64,000 bases of DNA from Clostridium culturomicium (GTDB taxonomy: Bacteria > Bacillota > Clostridia > Clostridiales > Clostridiaceae), in contig NZ_CCXK01000017.1 of NCBI RefSeq assembly GCF_000821305.1, positions 1,522,827-1,586,826 of the forward strand. The letters run 5' to 3'. Below are positions 34,813 through 44,023 of this stretch, piece by piece; position 1 is the stretch's first letter; each line of letters opens with the position of its first letter. The notes under the pieces were generated by a model. That model was not told the origin of the DNA and did no database searches. It worked only from the letters and a program-made list of their open reading frames with translations. A program made the translations under genes and the position numbers.

Positions 34813-34847
34813 AGATAACGTTTCCACACTAAATGCAAACGTGTATC
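34813..34847 (-). promoter_or_regulatory. cre-like box and LacI-type half palindrome upstream of uxaC
   Basis: The minus strand 34826-34813 reads TGGAAACGTTATCT, 13 of 14 matches to the cre consensus. A second AAACG core, TGCAAACGTGTATC (34834-34847, read on the plus strand), is weaker. They point to CcpA or another LacI-family regulator of the uronate operon. Confidence 0.4.
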
Positions 34848-35076
34848 TGCTTCATTTTCTCGCTCCTTTCAGCATCAAAATATACAAGAAGCCCTGCTTA
34901 TAATAATGTAGAACTTCTTTTAGCACTCTTTTTACCAAAATACTATATAAAATAGATTCAACCAACTCATTCATCTATTACTAAACAGCTTCCCCTTTTT
35001 TGTTGTTTGTTTTAATAATATTTTTGTAAGTTATGATTTTTTCAGCAGTAAACCTAAAATGTATAAAATAATAACA
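34848..35076. other. Non-coding stretch between uxaC promoter region and GPH symporter 2
   Basis: AT-rich, no reading frame, no strong hairpin recognised. Confidence 0.3.
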
Positions 35077-35104
35077 AAAGGTGAATCCTTTCGAATCCAC
35101 CTTT
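35077..35104 (-). terminator. Terminator of GPH symporter 2
   Basis: AAAGGTG/CACCTTT stem with an inner AATCC-type pairing, followed on the minus strand by TTGTTATTATTTT. Confidence 0.75.
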
Positions 35105-35116
35105 ACATATTTCATT

Positions 35117-36580
35117 CTAAGCTGCTGTATGATTTTTAGCTTTAATTTTAGCGATTTCTTCTTGAATTTCTTCCATTTTTTCCTTAGTTAATGGATAGAA
35201 TTTCATTGCAATTAAGTTAAGACCTAAACCAATGATTGGTACTAAGAACATTAAAGATATTCCTAATAGGAATATAGCTGATGTGTATGGGGTCTCTGCT
35301 GTAGGCTGAGTTGTAGTAAATCCTATTGCTGCAATAGATACTGCAACAATTGTACTTGCTAAAGATGATATAACCTTATCTACAAAACTGAACAGTGTTC
35401 CCATTAGTCCTGGTACATATTTACCACTTCTGTAAGTTTCGTAATCAGCACAGTCCGCTGTCATTGGAATTACTATGTTTCCAGCTACTCCAGTAGCACC
35501 TCTTGCAAGGATTGTGAATACCACGAATAAAACAGTGAACACACTAACATTTGTTAAGCTTAACGTTGTTGGATCTCCAACAATGAAAAGTGCAAATAAT
35601 GCAAGATTGAAGATAATCCCACCTAAAGAACCATAAATCATCGCTTTTCTTTGACCAAGTTTTCTTGCAATATATCCAACGCCGAAGAATAGTATTATGA
35701 AGTTAGGAATCATCATTACCACACCTAACTTAGATCCTATTGTTACATCTCCACAAACTATACCATAAACCATTATTCCTATAACTGCATTTTGACCAAT
35801 TGAACTGGCTAATTTATCTGAAGATGCTGAAACAACAAGCATTTGAATTGCTCTATTATGTTTAAGTACATCCCAGTAATCTCTGAAGGTTACCTTAACA
35901 GCAACACCTGTTCCAAAATACTCTTGTCTATCCTTCTTCCAGATAGCAAGTACTGCTAAAGCAGTTAGTATAGCAGAAGATATAACTGTAAATAAAACAA
36001 AGTTATCAAAGAATTCTAATGTAAAACCACCATATTTAGGATACCAAACGCTCATTACCACATATCCCATCACAGTAAATACTAAAGTATTATAAATACC
36101 ATCAAATAAAGAGAATAATGGTCTTTGACTTGGGTCATTTGTTAAACAAGTCTGAGCTGATTTCGTTACAACACACTGAAGAGTGTATCCAATGATATAT
36201 ATACCATATACTACTATAAAGTATATTAAGCTAAATTGTTTTGGAACTAAGTGTGTAGTTTTAAATATTACTATTGCCATTATAGCCAGTATAACGTTTC
36301 CAAGCACCATAAAAGGTCTATTTTTTCCAAATTTTCCATTAGTCTTATCAACAACAAATCCTATTATTGGATCTGTAACTCCATCCCAAATTCTCATAAA
36401 AGTCATTACTGTACCTGCAAGCACAACTGCAATTCCAGCAAAGCCAACAAGATAATAAGATATATATCCCATCATCATCATGTAAAGGTTTGTAGCTGTG
36501 TTATTAAGAGGGAATAAAGCTAGTTGCCACCATTTGGCACGGTGATATTGTGTTGTTACTGTTGTTTCTTTCTTACTCAT
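35117..36580 (-). CDS. GPH-family hexuronide/sugar:cation symporter 2
   Basis: A 487-residue paralog of the symporter at 27875. The opening YHRAKWWQLALFPLNN, the MRIWDGVTDPIIGFVVDKTNGKFGKN loop and the conserved TADCADYETYRSGKYVPG loop before the last spans are all kept. Differences are concentrated in membrane spans, such as FSLFDGIYNTLVFTVMGYVV, so substrate preference may differ. It is monocistronic with its own GGAGG site, promoter block with 21-bp repeats and terminator. It probably imports a hexuronate or an unsaturated or intact uronide. Confidence 0.9.
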   Translation of the reverse strand: MSKKETTVTTQYHRAKWWQLALFPLNNTATNLYMMMMGYISYYLVGFAGIAVVLAGTVMTFMRIWDGVTDPIIGFVVDKTNGKFGKNRPFMVLGNVILAIMAIVIFKTTHLVPKQFSLIYFIVVYGIYIIGYTLQCVVTKSAQTCLTNDPSQRPLFSLFDGIYNTLVFTVMGYVVMSVWYPKYGGFTLEFFDNFVLFTVISSAILTALAVLAIWKKDRQEYFGTGVAVKVTFRDYWDVLKHNRAIQMLVVSASSDKLASSIGQNAVIGIMVYGIVCGDVTIGSKLGVVMMIPNFIILFFGVGYIARKLGQRKAMIYGSLGGIIFNLALFALFIVGDPTTLSLTNVSVFTVLFVVFTILARGATGVAGNIVIPMTADCADYETYRSGKYVPGLMGTLFSFVDKVISSLASTIVAVSIAAIGFTTTQPTAETPYTSAIFLLGISLMFLVPIIGLGLNLIAMKFYPLTKEKMEEIQEEIAKIKAKNHTAA

Positions 36581-36640
36581 TTTATACCTCCAGATTTCTT
36601 AAAACTTTTTAATAATTTCGTTACCTTTATCTTAGGACAA

Positions 36641-36699
36641 TTTTCAGAATATTTAAATTGTAAATGTTTAGATTGTTATTGTAATTATTGCTTATTTGT
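36641..36699 (-). promoter_or_regulatory. Conserved promoter block of GPH symporter 2
   Basis: The block shares TTGTAAATGTTTAGATT and TTGTAATTATTGC with the one before symporter 3. TTGTAA begins at 36658 and again at 36679, a 21-base period. It lies about 60 bases upstream of the start codon. Confidence 0.55.
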
Positions 36700-36858
36700 A
36701 AATTTTTTCACTAATTATCCATATTTTTTAAACATTTTTACTTTTTCCACCTATATGCATCCATTTTATAATATTTATATAATTTATCTAAAATTTTTAT
36801 ACACATCCACTTTTTAATATATTAAAAAAATCACTTAAAACCACAATTTATACAATAA

Positions 36859-36905
36859 AAAAAGAGTTTTGCACAATAGTGTTACCTATTTTACAAAGCT
36901 CTTTC
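36859..36905 (-). terminator. Orphan terminator after the GPH gene stub
   Basis: AAAGAG-TTTTG and CAAAG-CTCTTT pair imperfectly around a long loop and run into seven T residues on the minus strand. It follows the truncated fifth GPH gene, in the position each intact copy has its terminator. Confidence 0.6.
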
Positions 36906-36945
36906 ACATTTACTTTAAACTAAGTCAAATCAATTCTTTTCCCCA

Positions 36946-37050
36946 CTAAATAGCTTCATTTTTAGAATTTATTTTATCAAGCTCTTCTTGAACTTCTGAC
37001 ATTTTCTTTTTAGTTAATGAATAGAATTTCATCACTATTAAATTTTTATA
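36946..37050 (-). pseudogene. C-terminal stub of a fifth GPH symporter
   Basis: The minus strand encodes NLIVMKFYSLTKKKMSEVQE followed by ELDKINSKNEAI and a TAG. This aligns without gaps to the C-terminal tail of the intact symporters (NLIAMKFYPLTKEKMEEIQ...IAKIKAKN). Only about 32 residues remain, and everything upstream of the last membrane span is gone. It lies between copies 2 and 3, so the array once held at least five tandem genes. Confidence 0.85.
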
Positions 37051-37073
37051 ATAGATATCATTTTTGTCCAAAA

Positions 37074-37107
37074 GAAAAGACAGATAAAAATATTTATCCG
37101 TCCTTTC
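37074..37107 (-). terminator. Terminator of GPH symporter 3
   Basis: On the minus strand GAAAGGACGGATAA pairs with TTATCTGTCTTTTC using G-U pairs, then runs into TTTTGG. Confidence 0.7.
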
Positions 37108-37112
37108 TTTTT

Positions 37113-38576
37113 TTATGCTACATTTGAATTTTCAGCTTTAGCTTTGATTTCAGCTATAGCATCTTGAATTTCTTCCATTTTTTCCTTAGTTAAAGGATAG
37201 AATTTCATAGCTATTAAGTTACATACAAGTCCTATTATTGGAATTAAGAACATTAATGAAATACCTAGCCAGAATATTTCTGGAGTAAGTGGTGTTGTAT
37301 CTGTTGGTTGAGTTGTTGTAAAACCTATAGCAGCTATAGCGAATGAAACTATAGTAGTTGCAAAAGAAGATATTACTTTATCAACGAAGCTGAATAAAGT
37401 TCCCATTAATCCTGGAACATATTTTCCACTTCTGTAAGTCTCATAGTCTGCACAGTCTGCAGTCATTGGTATAACTATTGAACCAGCAACTCCCGTTGCT
37501 CCCTTTCCAAGGATAGTGAATATTACAAATAGAACTGTAAAGCTTCCTATATTTGTTAAGCTTAATGATTTAGGATCTCCAATTATAAATAAAGCAAATA
37601 GAGCTAAATTAAATACTATACCCGCAACCGAACCCCAGATCATCGCTTTTCTTTGTCCTAATTTTCTCGCTATATATCCAACTCCAAAGAATAGAATGAT
37701 GAAATTTGGTACCATCATAACTAATTGCAATTTAGAACCTAACGCTGCATCTCCACAAACTATCCCATAAACCATCATAATAATAATTGAGTTTTGAGCT
37801 ATAGACATTGATAATTTATCTGAAGAAGCTGAAACAACAAGCATTTGAATCGCTCTGTTCTTCTTAAGAACTTCCCAGTAATCCTTAAATGTTACCTTAA
37901 CTGCAACACCTGTTCCGAAGTATTCCGGTCTATCTTTACTCCAAATAGCAATTACAGCAAGAATTGTTAATATAGCAGATGCTACAACTGTGAATATTAA
38001 GAAATTATTAAAGAACTCTAATGTGAATCCACCATACTTAGGATACCAAATACTCATTACAACATATCCCATTACAGCAAATATAATTGAGTTGTATATT
38101 CCATCAAATAAAGCGAACATTGGTCTTTGTGCTGGATCATTTGTTAAACAACTTTGTGCCGACTTAGTAACAACACATTGTAAAGTATAACCAATGATAT
38201 ATATTGCATATATAGCTATAAAGTAAATTAAGCTGAATTTTTCTGGCACTAAATGAGTAGTTTTAAATATTACTATTGCCATTACTGCAAGTATAATGTT
38301 TCCAAGAATCATAAAAGGTCTATTTTTACCTAGTTTACCATTTGTTTTATCTAATACGAATCCTATTATTGGATCAGTAACTCCGTCCCAAATTCTCATA
38401 GCTGTCATTATTGTTCCAACTACAACTACCCCAATTCCTGCAAATCCTGTAAGATAATAAGATACATATCCCATCATCAGCATGTAAAGATTTGTTGCAG
38501 TGTTGTTAAGTGGGAATAGTGCCATCTGCCACCATTTCGCACGGTGGTATTTTGTGTTCATTTCTTTGTTTTCCAT
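37113..38576 (-). CDS. GPH-family hexuronide/sugar:cation symporter 3
   Basis: A 487-residue paralog with the same opening (YHRAKWWQMALFPLNN), DGVTDPIIGFVLDKTNGKLGKN, the SASSDKLSMSIAQNS segment and the TADCADYETYRSGKYVPG loop. About 12 membrane spans are predicted from hydrophobic runs. ATG follows AGGAGG. Its promoter block contains two TTGTAA repeats 21 bp apart and a GCGTAATCGTTTA segment shared with symporter 4. Likely role: uptake of a uronide or uronate. Copies 3 and 4 share the most upstream sequence and may be the most recent duplication. Confidence 0.9.
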   Translation of the reverse strand: MENKEMNTKYHRAKWWQMALFPLNNTATNLYMLMMGYVSYYLTGFAGIGVVVVGTIMTAMRIWDGVTDPIIGFVLDKTNGKLGKNRPFMILGNIILAVMAIVIFKTTHLVPEKFSLIYFIAIYAIYIIGYTLQCVVTKSAQSCLTNDPAQRPMFALFDGIYNSIIFAVMGYVVMSIWYPKYGGFTLEFFNNFLIFTVVASAILTILAVIAIWSKDRPEYFGTGVAVKVTFKDYWEVLKKNRAIQMLVVSASSDKLSMSIAQNSIIIMMVYGIVCGDAALGSKLQLVMMVPNFIILFFGVGYIARKLGQRKAMIWGSVAGIVFNLALFALFIIGDPKSLSLTNIGSFTVLFVIFTILGKGATGVAGSIVIPMTADCADYETYRSGKYVPGLMGTLFSFVDKVISSFATTIVSFAIAAIGFTTTQPTDTTPLTPEIFWLGISLMFLIPIIGLVCNLIAMKFYPLTKEKMEEIQDAIAEIKAKAENSNVA

Positions 38577-38634
38577 TTGTGTACCTCCTGTTTGAAAAAA
38601 TTGTTATAAATCCTACAATTAAATATTATATCAA

Positions 38635-38700
38635 TCTTCAGAATATTTAAATTGTAAATGTTTAGATTATTATTGTAATTGTTGCGTAATCGTTTAAACT
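38635..38700 (-). promoter_or_regulatory. Conserved promoter block of GPH symporter 3
   Basis: TTGTAAATGTTTAGATTAT (from 38652) and TTGTAATTGTTGCGTAATCG (from 38673) form a degenerate direct repeat with a 21-base period. A TATAAT-like sequence lies just downstream on the minus strand. The layout resembles an activator site next to a promoter. Confidence 0.6.
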
Positions 38701-39319
38701 CCCCTTAAAAAACCATATTTTTTTATTGAATTACATTATATTTAAATCTATTTCTTTATATTGTTAAATTATTTTAAAATTCACATCGCAATTCCTTTCA
38801 ATAAGATATTTGATAACACTTCTAATTTTCAATATATTAAACTTTAATATCAAATATTTGTTTTATATTACTTTTAATCCAAAATCTACTTACATCTCTT
38901 TCGATAAGTTAAAATTTTTTAATACTCCTTAACTCCTCTCCTCCCCTATACATTGTATATTTAAAACACATCTTACCTTACAATTTCTCCACTTTTCCTT
39001 AACCCTAGCTTCAAATAAGCTTCACCATTCAGAAATATACCAATTTCTTTGCCTCTCATCACTTCTTTCGTCACCTTCATGCGGAGCATTGGGTAAAGCA
39101 AATTTATTTCAATAATCATTTTTCTAAAACCATAAATATACACGTAAAATATTTTTAGCAACTTTTGCATATAGAATATTACATATCGACATTTTTTAAC
39201 ATTTAGTGAATATTTTATTTCATGAATATGAATTTTAAACACTTACCTAAACAACTACCTCCCTACATTCTCAGCAAAAACTTTCACTCTAAATTCATAC
39301 AAGTAATGTTTCTAAAATA
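38701..39319. other. Long AT-rich spacer between GPH symporters 3 and 4
   Basis: One 89-residue minus-strand frame (38973-39242) ends EVMRGKEIGIFLNGEAYLKL and further residues, but has no ribosome site and was not recognised. It could be the tail of an older gene. The rest of the 620 bases shows no gene. Confidence 0.3.
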
Positions 39320-39349
39320 AAAAGGCAGATTGCTAACAATCTACCTTTT
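39320..39349 (-). terminator. Terminator of GPH symporter 4
   Basis: AAAAGG-AGATTG and CAATCT-CCTTTT form a 12-pair stem with one mismatch around a four-base loop, with TTTTATTTTA following on the minus strand. Confidence 0.85.
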
Positions 39350-39363
39350 AAATTCAATATTTA

Positions 39364-40827
39364 TTATGCTACACTATCTTCATTAGCTTTAGCTTTTATC
39401 TTAGCAATCTCACCTTGAATCTCTTCCATCTTCTCCTTAGTTAATGGGTAGTATTTCATTGCTATTAAGTTACATACTAACCCTATAATTGGAACTATGA
39501 ACATTAGAACTATAGCAACCCAGAATATCCCTGAGGTTAATGGTGTTTCCGGTGTTGGCTGAGTTGTTGTAAATCCTATTGCAGCTATAGCAAATGCTAC
39601 TATTGATGTAGATAAAGACGAAATTACTTTATCTACAAAGCTGAATAGAGTTCCCATTAAACCTGGTACATATTTACCACTTCTATAAGTCTCATAATCA
39701 GCACAGTCAGCTGTCATTGGTATAACAATGTTTCCAGCAACCCCTGCTGCACCTTTTCCAATGATAGTAAATACTAAGAATAGAACTGTAAATAAGCTCA
39801 TGCTACTTAAATTTAAAGTTGTTGGATCTCCAACTATGAATAGTACAAACAGAGCCAGGTTGAATATAATTCCTCCTAAAGAACCATAAATCATAGCTTT
39901 TCTTTGACCTAATTTTCTCGCTATATATCCGCAACCAAACATCATGATTAAGAAGTTAGGCACTACTAATAACATACTAAGCTGTCCATTAATTTCATAG
40001 TTTCCACAAACGATTCCATATATCATAACTGCTATTACAGAATTCGTTGCAATATTCATTGATAATTTATCAGAAGATGCTGATACAACAAGCATTTGAA
40101 TAGCTCTATTATTTTTTAATACATCCCAATAATCCTTAAAGGTAACCTTTGCAGCAACTCCAGTACCATAGAACTCTTCTCTATCTTTGCTCCAGATACC
40201 AATTACAGCTAGAACAGTTAGTATAGCTGAACCTACAACAGTGAACATTAAGAATGAATCAAAGAACTCAAGAGTGAATCCACCATATTTTTTCATCCAA
40301 ACATTAGATACTAAATAAGTTACCATAGCCATGAATACTGACATATATGCACCATCATATATTGAGAATACTGGTCTTTGACTAGGATCATTTGTTAAAC
40401 AACTTTGAGCTGATTTAGTTACAACACATTGAAGTGTATATCCTATGATATAGATCGCGTAAACAATTACAAAATAGATAAGGCTGAATTTTTGTGGTAC
40501 TAAGTGAGTAGTTTTAAAAATCACTATAGCCATTATTGCTAATATAAGATTTCCAAGTACCATGAATGGTCTATTCTTCCCAAACTTACCATTTGTCTTA
40601 TCAACTATAAATCCTATAAACGGATCAGTTACCCCATCCCAAATTCTCATTGCTGTCATTATTGTACCAGCAACAACAACTGCTATTCCAGCAAAACCTA
40701 CTAGATAATATGAGATATATCCCATAAGCATCATATACATGTTAGTTGCTAGATTGTTTAATGGGAATAGTGCAAGTTGCCACCATTTCGCTCTGTGATA
40801 AATTTCTTTAGTTTCTTTGTTATCCAT
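39364..40827 (-). CDS. GPH-family hexuronide/sugar:cation symporter 4
   Basis: A 487-residue paralog. The hallmark segments are kept (YHRAKWWQLALFPLNNLATNMYM, MRIWDGVTDPFIGFIVDKTNGKFGKN, TADCADYETYRSGKYVPG), but the spans around residues 145-175 (FSIYDGAYMSVFMAMVTYLVSNVWM) and the NSVIAVMIYGIVCGNYEINGQLS region are the most diverged of the four. It is therefore a good candidate for a different substrate. AAAGGAG precedes the ATG. The promoter block with 21-bp repeats is at 40911-40975. Confidence 0.9.
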   Translation of the reverse strand: MDNKETKEIYHRAKWWQLALFPLNNLATNMYMMLMGYISYYLVGFAGIAVVVAGTIMTAMRIWDGVTDPFIGFIVDKTNGKFGKNRPFMVLGNLILAIMAIVIFKTTHLVPQKFSLIYFVIVYAIYIIGYTLQCVVTKSAQSCLTNDPSQRPVFSIYDGAYMSVFMAMVTYLVSNVWMKKYGGFTLEFFDSFLMFTVVGSAILTVLAVIGIWSKDREEFYGTGVAAKVTFKDYWDVLKNNRAIQMLVVSASSDKLSMNIATNSVIAVMIYGIVCGNYEINGQLSMLLVVPNFLIMMFGCGYIARKLGQRKAMIYGSLGGIIFNLALFVLFIVGDPTTLNLSSMSLFTVLFLVFTIIGKGAAGVAGNIVIPMTADCADYETYRSGKYVPGLMGTLFSFVDKVISSLSTSIVAFAIAAIGFTTTQPTPETPLTSGIFWVAIVLMFIVPIIGLVCNLIAMKYYPLTKEKMEEIQGEIAKIKAKANEDSVA

Positions 40828-40910
40828 TATTTTCTCTCCTTTGTTTAAAGTTCAGTTTCAATCTTAATGTTAATTTTAAAACAATTCCTTAATTACATAT
40901 TACAAGAATC

Positions 40911-40975
40911 TTAAAAAATTTTAAATTGTGAAAATTAGGATTAATATTGTAATTGTTGCGTAATCGTTTACCAAT
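40911..40975 (-). promoter_or_regulatory. Conserved promoter block of GPH symporter 4
   Basis: TTGTGAAAATTAGGATT (from 40926) and TTGTAATTGTTGCGTAATCG (from 40947) repeat with a 21-base period. The second half is identical over 20 bases with the block before symporter 3. Confidence 0.6.
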
Positions 40976-41262
40976 CTAAATATAATTTCAATTAAAAATT
41001 TTCGTCATCTTTCTTCATATTGACATAGTGAATGTATACCTTTCCATATTTTTTATCTTTGTTTTAATTCATTAATAATTAAGAATATATTTAATTTTAA
41101 AACTACAACTTCTTAATACCATTTGTCATACAATTAACATATACTTTCCGTAACAGCACCTTTTCTTTAGCAATTTTTACATACTTTGTTTATATTAGCA
41201 TGTCCTTCTTATTCCTTTACTATAATTATTTATCATTATTGATCCAAAATTTTTCATAACAA
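40976..41262. other. AT-rich spacer between GPH symporter 4 and ppdK
   Basis: No credible frame and no hairpin apart from the ppdK terminator at its right edge. Confidence 0.3.
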
Positions 41263-41291
41263 AAGAGTTTGCACCTTTAGTACAAACTCTT
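41263..41291 (-). terminator. Terminator of ppdK
   Basis: AAGAGTTTG/CAAACTCTT perfect 9-bp stem, then TTTTGTTATG on the minus strand. Confidence 0.8.
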
Positions 41292-41304
41292 AAATATTAT
41301 CAAA

Positions 41305-43986
41305 TTAGTTATTTGTTGAAGCAGCCACTTCTTCAGCACTGGAATCACAAGATTTACTTCTTGGATTTTTCACCTCTGCTTGAGCAGCAGCAAGTCTAGC
41401 AACTGGAACTCTATATGGCGAACATGATACATAGTTTAATCCTACATTATGGCAGAATTCAACTGAAGATGGATCTCCACCATGTTCTCCACAAATACCA
41501 AGCTTAATATTGGGTCTTGTAGATTTACCAAGTTCTGCAGCCATTTTAATAAGCTTACCAACACCAACTTGATCTATTCTTGCAAATGGATCTGATTCAT
41601 AAATACTGTTATCATAGTAGTACTTCAAGAAGTTACCAGCATCATCTCTTGAGAAACCAAATGTCATTTGAGTTAAGTCATTTGTTCCAAATGAGAAGAA
41701 TTCAGCTTCGTTAGCAATCTCATCAGCTGTTAAAGCAGCTCTTGGGATCTCTATCATTGTTCCTACCATGTATTTCATTTCTATTCCAGCTTCTTTTATT
41801 ATTTCATCAGCTGTTCTAGTTACTACATCTTTAACATATTTAAGCTCTTTCACTTCACCAACAAGTGGTATCATGATTTCAGGAACTATATCATAACCTA
41901 ATCTGTTTTTAACATCAATAGCAGCCTCTATTACAGCTCTAGTTTGCATTTCAGCAATTTCTGGATAAGAAACAGCTAATCTACAACCTCTATGCCCCAT
42001 CATTGGGTTGAACTCATGTAGAGATTCTACGGTATTCTTTAAAGCTTCAAAGGTAATTCCTAACTCCTTTGAAAGTTCTGCAATCTCATCATCTTCATGA
42101 GGTAAGAACTCATGTAGTGGTGGATCTAAGAATCTGATTGTGGCTGGTTTATCTTGTAACTCCTCATAGATACCTATGAAATCTCCCTTTTGCATTGGAA
42201 GTAATTTTTCAAGAGCTGCTCTTCTGTCAGTTTCATTTTTAGCAACTATCATTTCTCTTATTGCCATGATTCTATCTGCTTCAAAGAACATATGCTCAGT
42301 TCTACAAAGACCGATTCCTTCAGCTCCAAATCTAACTGCTTGTGCAGTATCTCTTGGATTATCAGCGTTAGTTCTAACCTTTAAGCTTCTGATATCATCA
42401 GCCCAAGCCATAAATGTTCCGAAATATCCGCTTATTTCTGGGTCAACAGTTTTAATCTGACCTGCATATACATTTCCAGTGCTTCCATCAATAGAAATAA
42501 AGTCGTCAACTCCGTAAGTAACTCCCCCTACTTCTAATGTTTTAGCTCCTTCATTTACCTTCAATTCACCACATCCAGCAACACAGCAAGTTCCCATTCC
42601 TCTGGCAACAACAGCAGCGTGAGAAGTCATTCCACCTCTTACTGTTAATATACCTTCAGCAGCGATCATACCTTCTATGTCTTCTGGAGATGTCTCTAAT
42701 CTAACTAATACAACCTTTTCACCATTTTCATGTCTTTCCTTAGCTTCTTCAGCAGTGAATGCTATTTTACCGCAAGCAGCTCCAGGAGATGCTGGAAGAC
42801 CTTTTGCCATAACAGCCGCAGCCTTTAATGCTTCTGTATCAAATGCAGGGTGTAAAAGTGTGTCTAATTGCTTTGGTTCAACCTTAAGGATAGCTTCTTC
42901 CTTAGTAAGTTTTCCTTCTTCCACTAGATCAACGGCAATTTTTAAAGCAGCTTGAGCTGTTCTCTTACCATTTCTAGTTTGTAGGAAGTAAAGCTTTCCC
43001 TCTTCAATAGTAAACTCCATATCTTGCATATCTTTATAGTGATCTTCTAAAGTAGCAACTATATCCATAAATTGCTCGTATACAGCTGGATTTTCTTTTG
43101 CCAGCTCTTCTATGTTTTGAGGCGTTCTAATACCTGCAACAACGTCCTCACCTTGAGCATTCATTAAGTACTCAGCAAATATTTTCTTTTCACCAGTAGA
43201 TGGGTTTCTTGAGAAGGCAACTCCTGTACCAGAAGTATTTCCTTTGTTTCCAAATACCATCTCTTGAACGTTTACTGCTGTACCCCAGCTACCTGGAATA
43301 TCGTTCATTCTTCTATATACAATTGCTCTAGGGTTGTTCCATGATCTAAATACAGCTTTAATTGATTCAATTAACTGTACTGTTGGGTCACTTGGAAAAT
43401 CGTCCCCTTTAACAGCTTTGTAATGGGCCTTGAATTTAATAACTAGCTCTTTTAAGTCATCAGCATTAAGTTCAGTGTCTAAAGTAACACCTCTATCTGC
43501 TTTCATTTCATCCATGATGTCTTCGAAACTTCTCTTTTCGATTTCCATAACAACGTCTGCAAACATTTGAATAAATCTTCTATATGAGTCATAGGCAAAT
43601 CTTGGATTGCCAGTCTTATTAGCCATAACTTCAACAGTTTGGTCATTTAATCCTAAGTTAAGTATTGTGTCCATCATTCCAGGCATTGAAGCTCTTGCTC
43701 CTGATCTTACTGAAACTAATAGTGGATTTTCTAAACTTCCGAATTTTTTACCTGATATGTTTTCTAGTTCAACCATTTTCTCATGTATTTCATTTATTAT
43801 GTCTTCTGCTATTATTTTTCCATCATCGTAATACTTATTACAAGCTTCTGTAGTTACTGTGAAACCTTGTGGCACTGGAATTCCAATATTGGTCATCTCT
43901 GCCAGGTTTGCACCTTTTCCCCCTAGTAGGTTTCTCATGCTTCCATTACCTTCGCTAAAAAGGTATACATATTTTTTCTTTTCCAT
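41305..43986 (-). CDS. ppdK: Pyruvate, phosphate dikinase
   Basis: An 893-residue PPDK interconverting pyruvate + ATP + phosphate and PEP + AMP + pyrophosphate. It has an N-terminal ATP-grasp domain (GGKGANLAEMTNIGIPVPQGFT, SVRSGARASMPGMMDTILNLG), a central swivelling phosphohistidine domain with the catalytic His in GGMTSHAAVVARGMG, and a C-terminal PEP/pyruvate TIM barrel (GLCRTEHMFF, FGTNDLTQ, GICGEHGG with the catalytic Cys). The ATG at 43986 is the first with family sequence. It lies 73 bases downstream of a CcpN-like regulator. The usual serine/threonine regulator gene of PPDK is not adjacent. Confidence 0.97.
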   Translation of the reverse strand: MEKKKYVYLFSEGNGSMRNLLGGKGANLAEMTNIGIPVPQGFTVTTEACNKYYDDGKIIAEDIINEIHEKMVELENISGKKFGSLENPLLVSVRSGARASMPGMMDTILNLGLNDQTVEVMANKTGNPRFAYDSYRRFIQMFADVVMEIEKRSFEDIMDEMKADRGVTLDTELNADDLKELVIKFKAHYKAVKGDDFPSDPTVQLIESIKAVFRSWNNPRAIVYRRMNDIPGSWGTAVNVQEMVFGNKGNTSGTGVAFSRNPSTGEKKIFAEYLMNAQGEDVVAGIRTPQNIEELAKENPAVYEQFMDIVATLEDHYKDMQDMEFTIEEGKLYFLQTRNGKRTAQAALKIAVDLVEEGKLTKEEAILKVEPKQLDTLLHPAFDTEALKAAAVMAKGLPASPGAACGKIAFTAEEAKERHENGEKVVLVRLETSPEDIEGMIAAEGILTVRGGMTSHAAVVARGMGTCCVAGCGELKVNEGAKTLEVGGVTYGVDDFISIDGSTGNVYAGQIKTVDPEISGYFGTFMAWADDIRSLKVRTNADNPRDTAQAVRFGAEGIGLCRTEHMFFEADRIMAIREMIVAKNETDRRAALEKLLPMQKGDFIGIYEELQDKPATIRFLDPPLHEFLPHEDDEIAELSKELGITFEALKNTVESLHEFNPMMGHRGCRLAVSYPEIAEMQTRAVIEAAIDVKNRLGYDIVPEIMIPLVGEVKELKYVKDVVTRTADEIIKEAGIEMKYMVGTMIEIPRAALTADEIANEAEFFSFGTNDLTQMTFGFSRDDAGNFLKYYYDNSIYESDPFARIDQVGVGKLIKMAAELGKSTRPNIKLGICGEHGGDPSSVEFCHNVGLNYVSCSPYRVPVARLAAAQAEVKNPRSKSCDSSAEEVAASTNN

Positions 43987-44023
43987 GTTACACAACCCCT
44001 TAATTTTTAATATATAGTTCTTA

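Noticed and set aside
36524..36817. 97-residue plus-strand frame between symporters 2 and 3
   Set aside because: Cys/Phe/Tyr-rich translation of AT-rich spacer and antisense promoter sequence, with no ribosome site.
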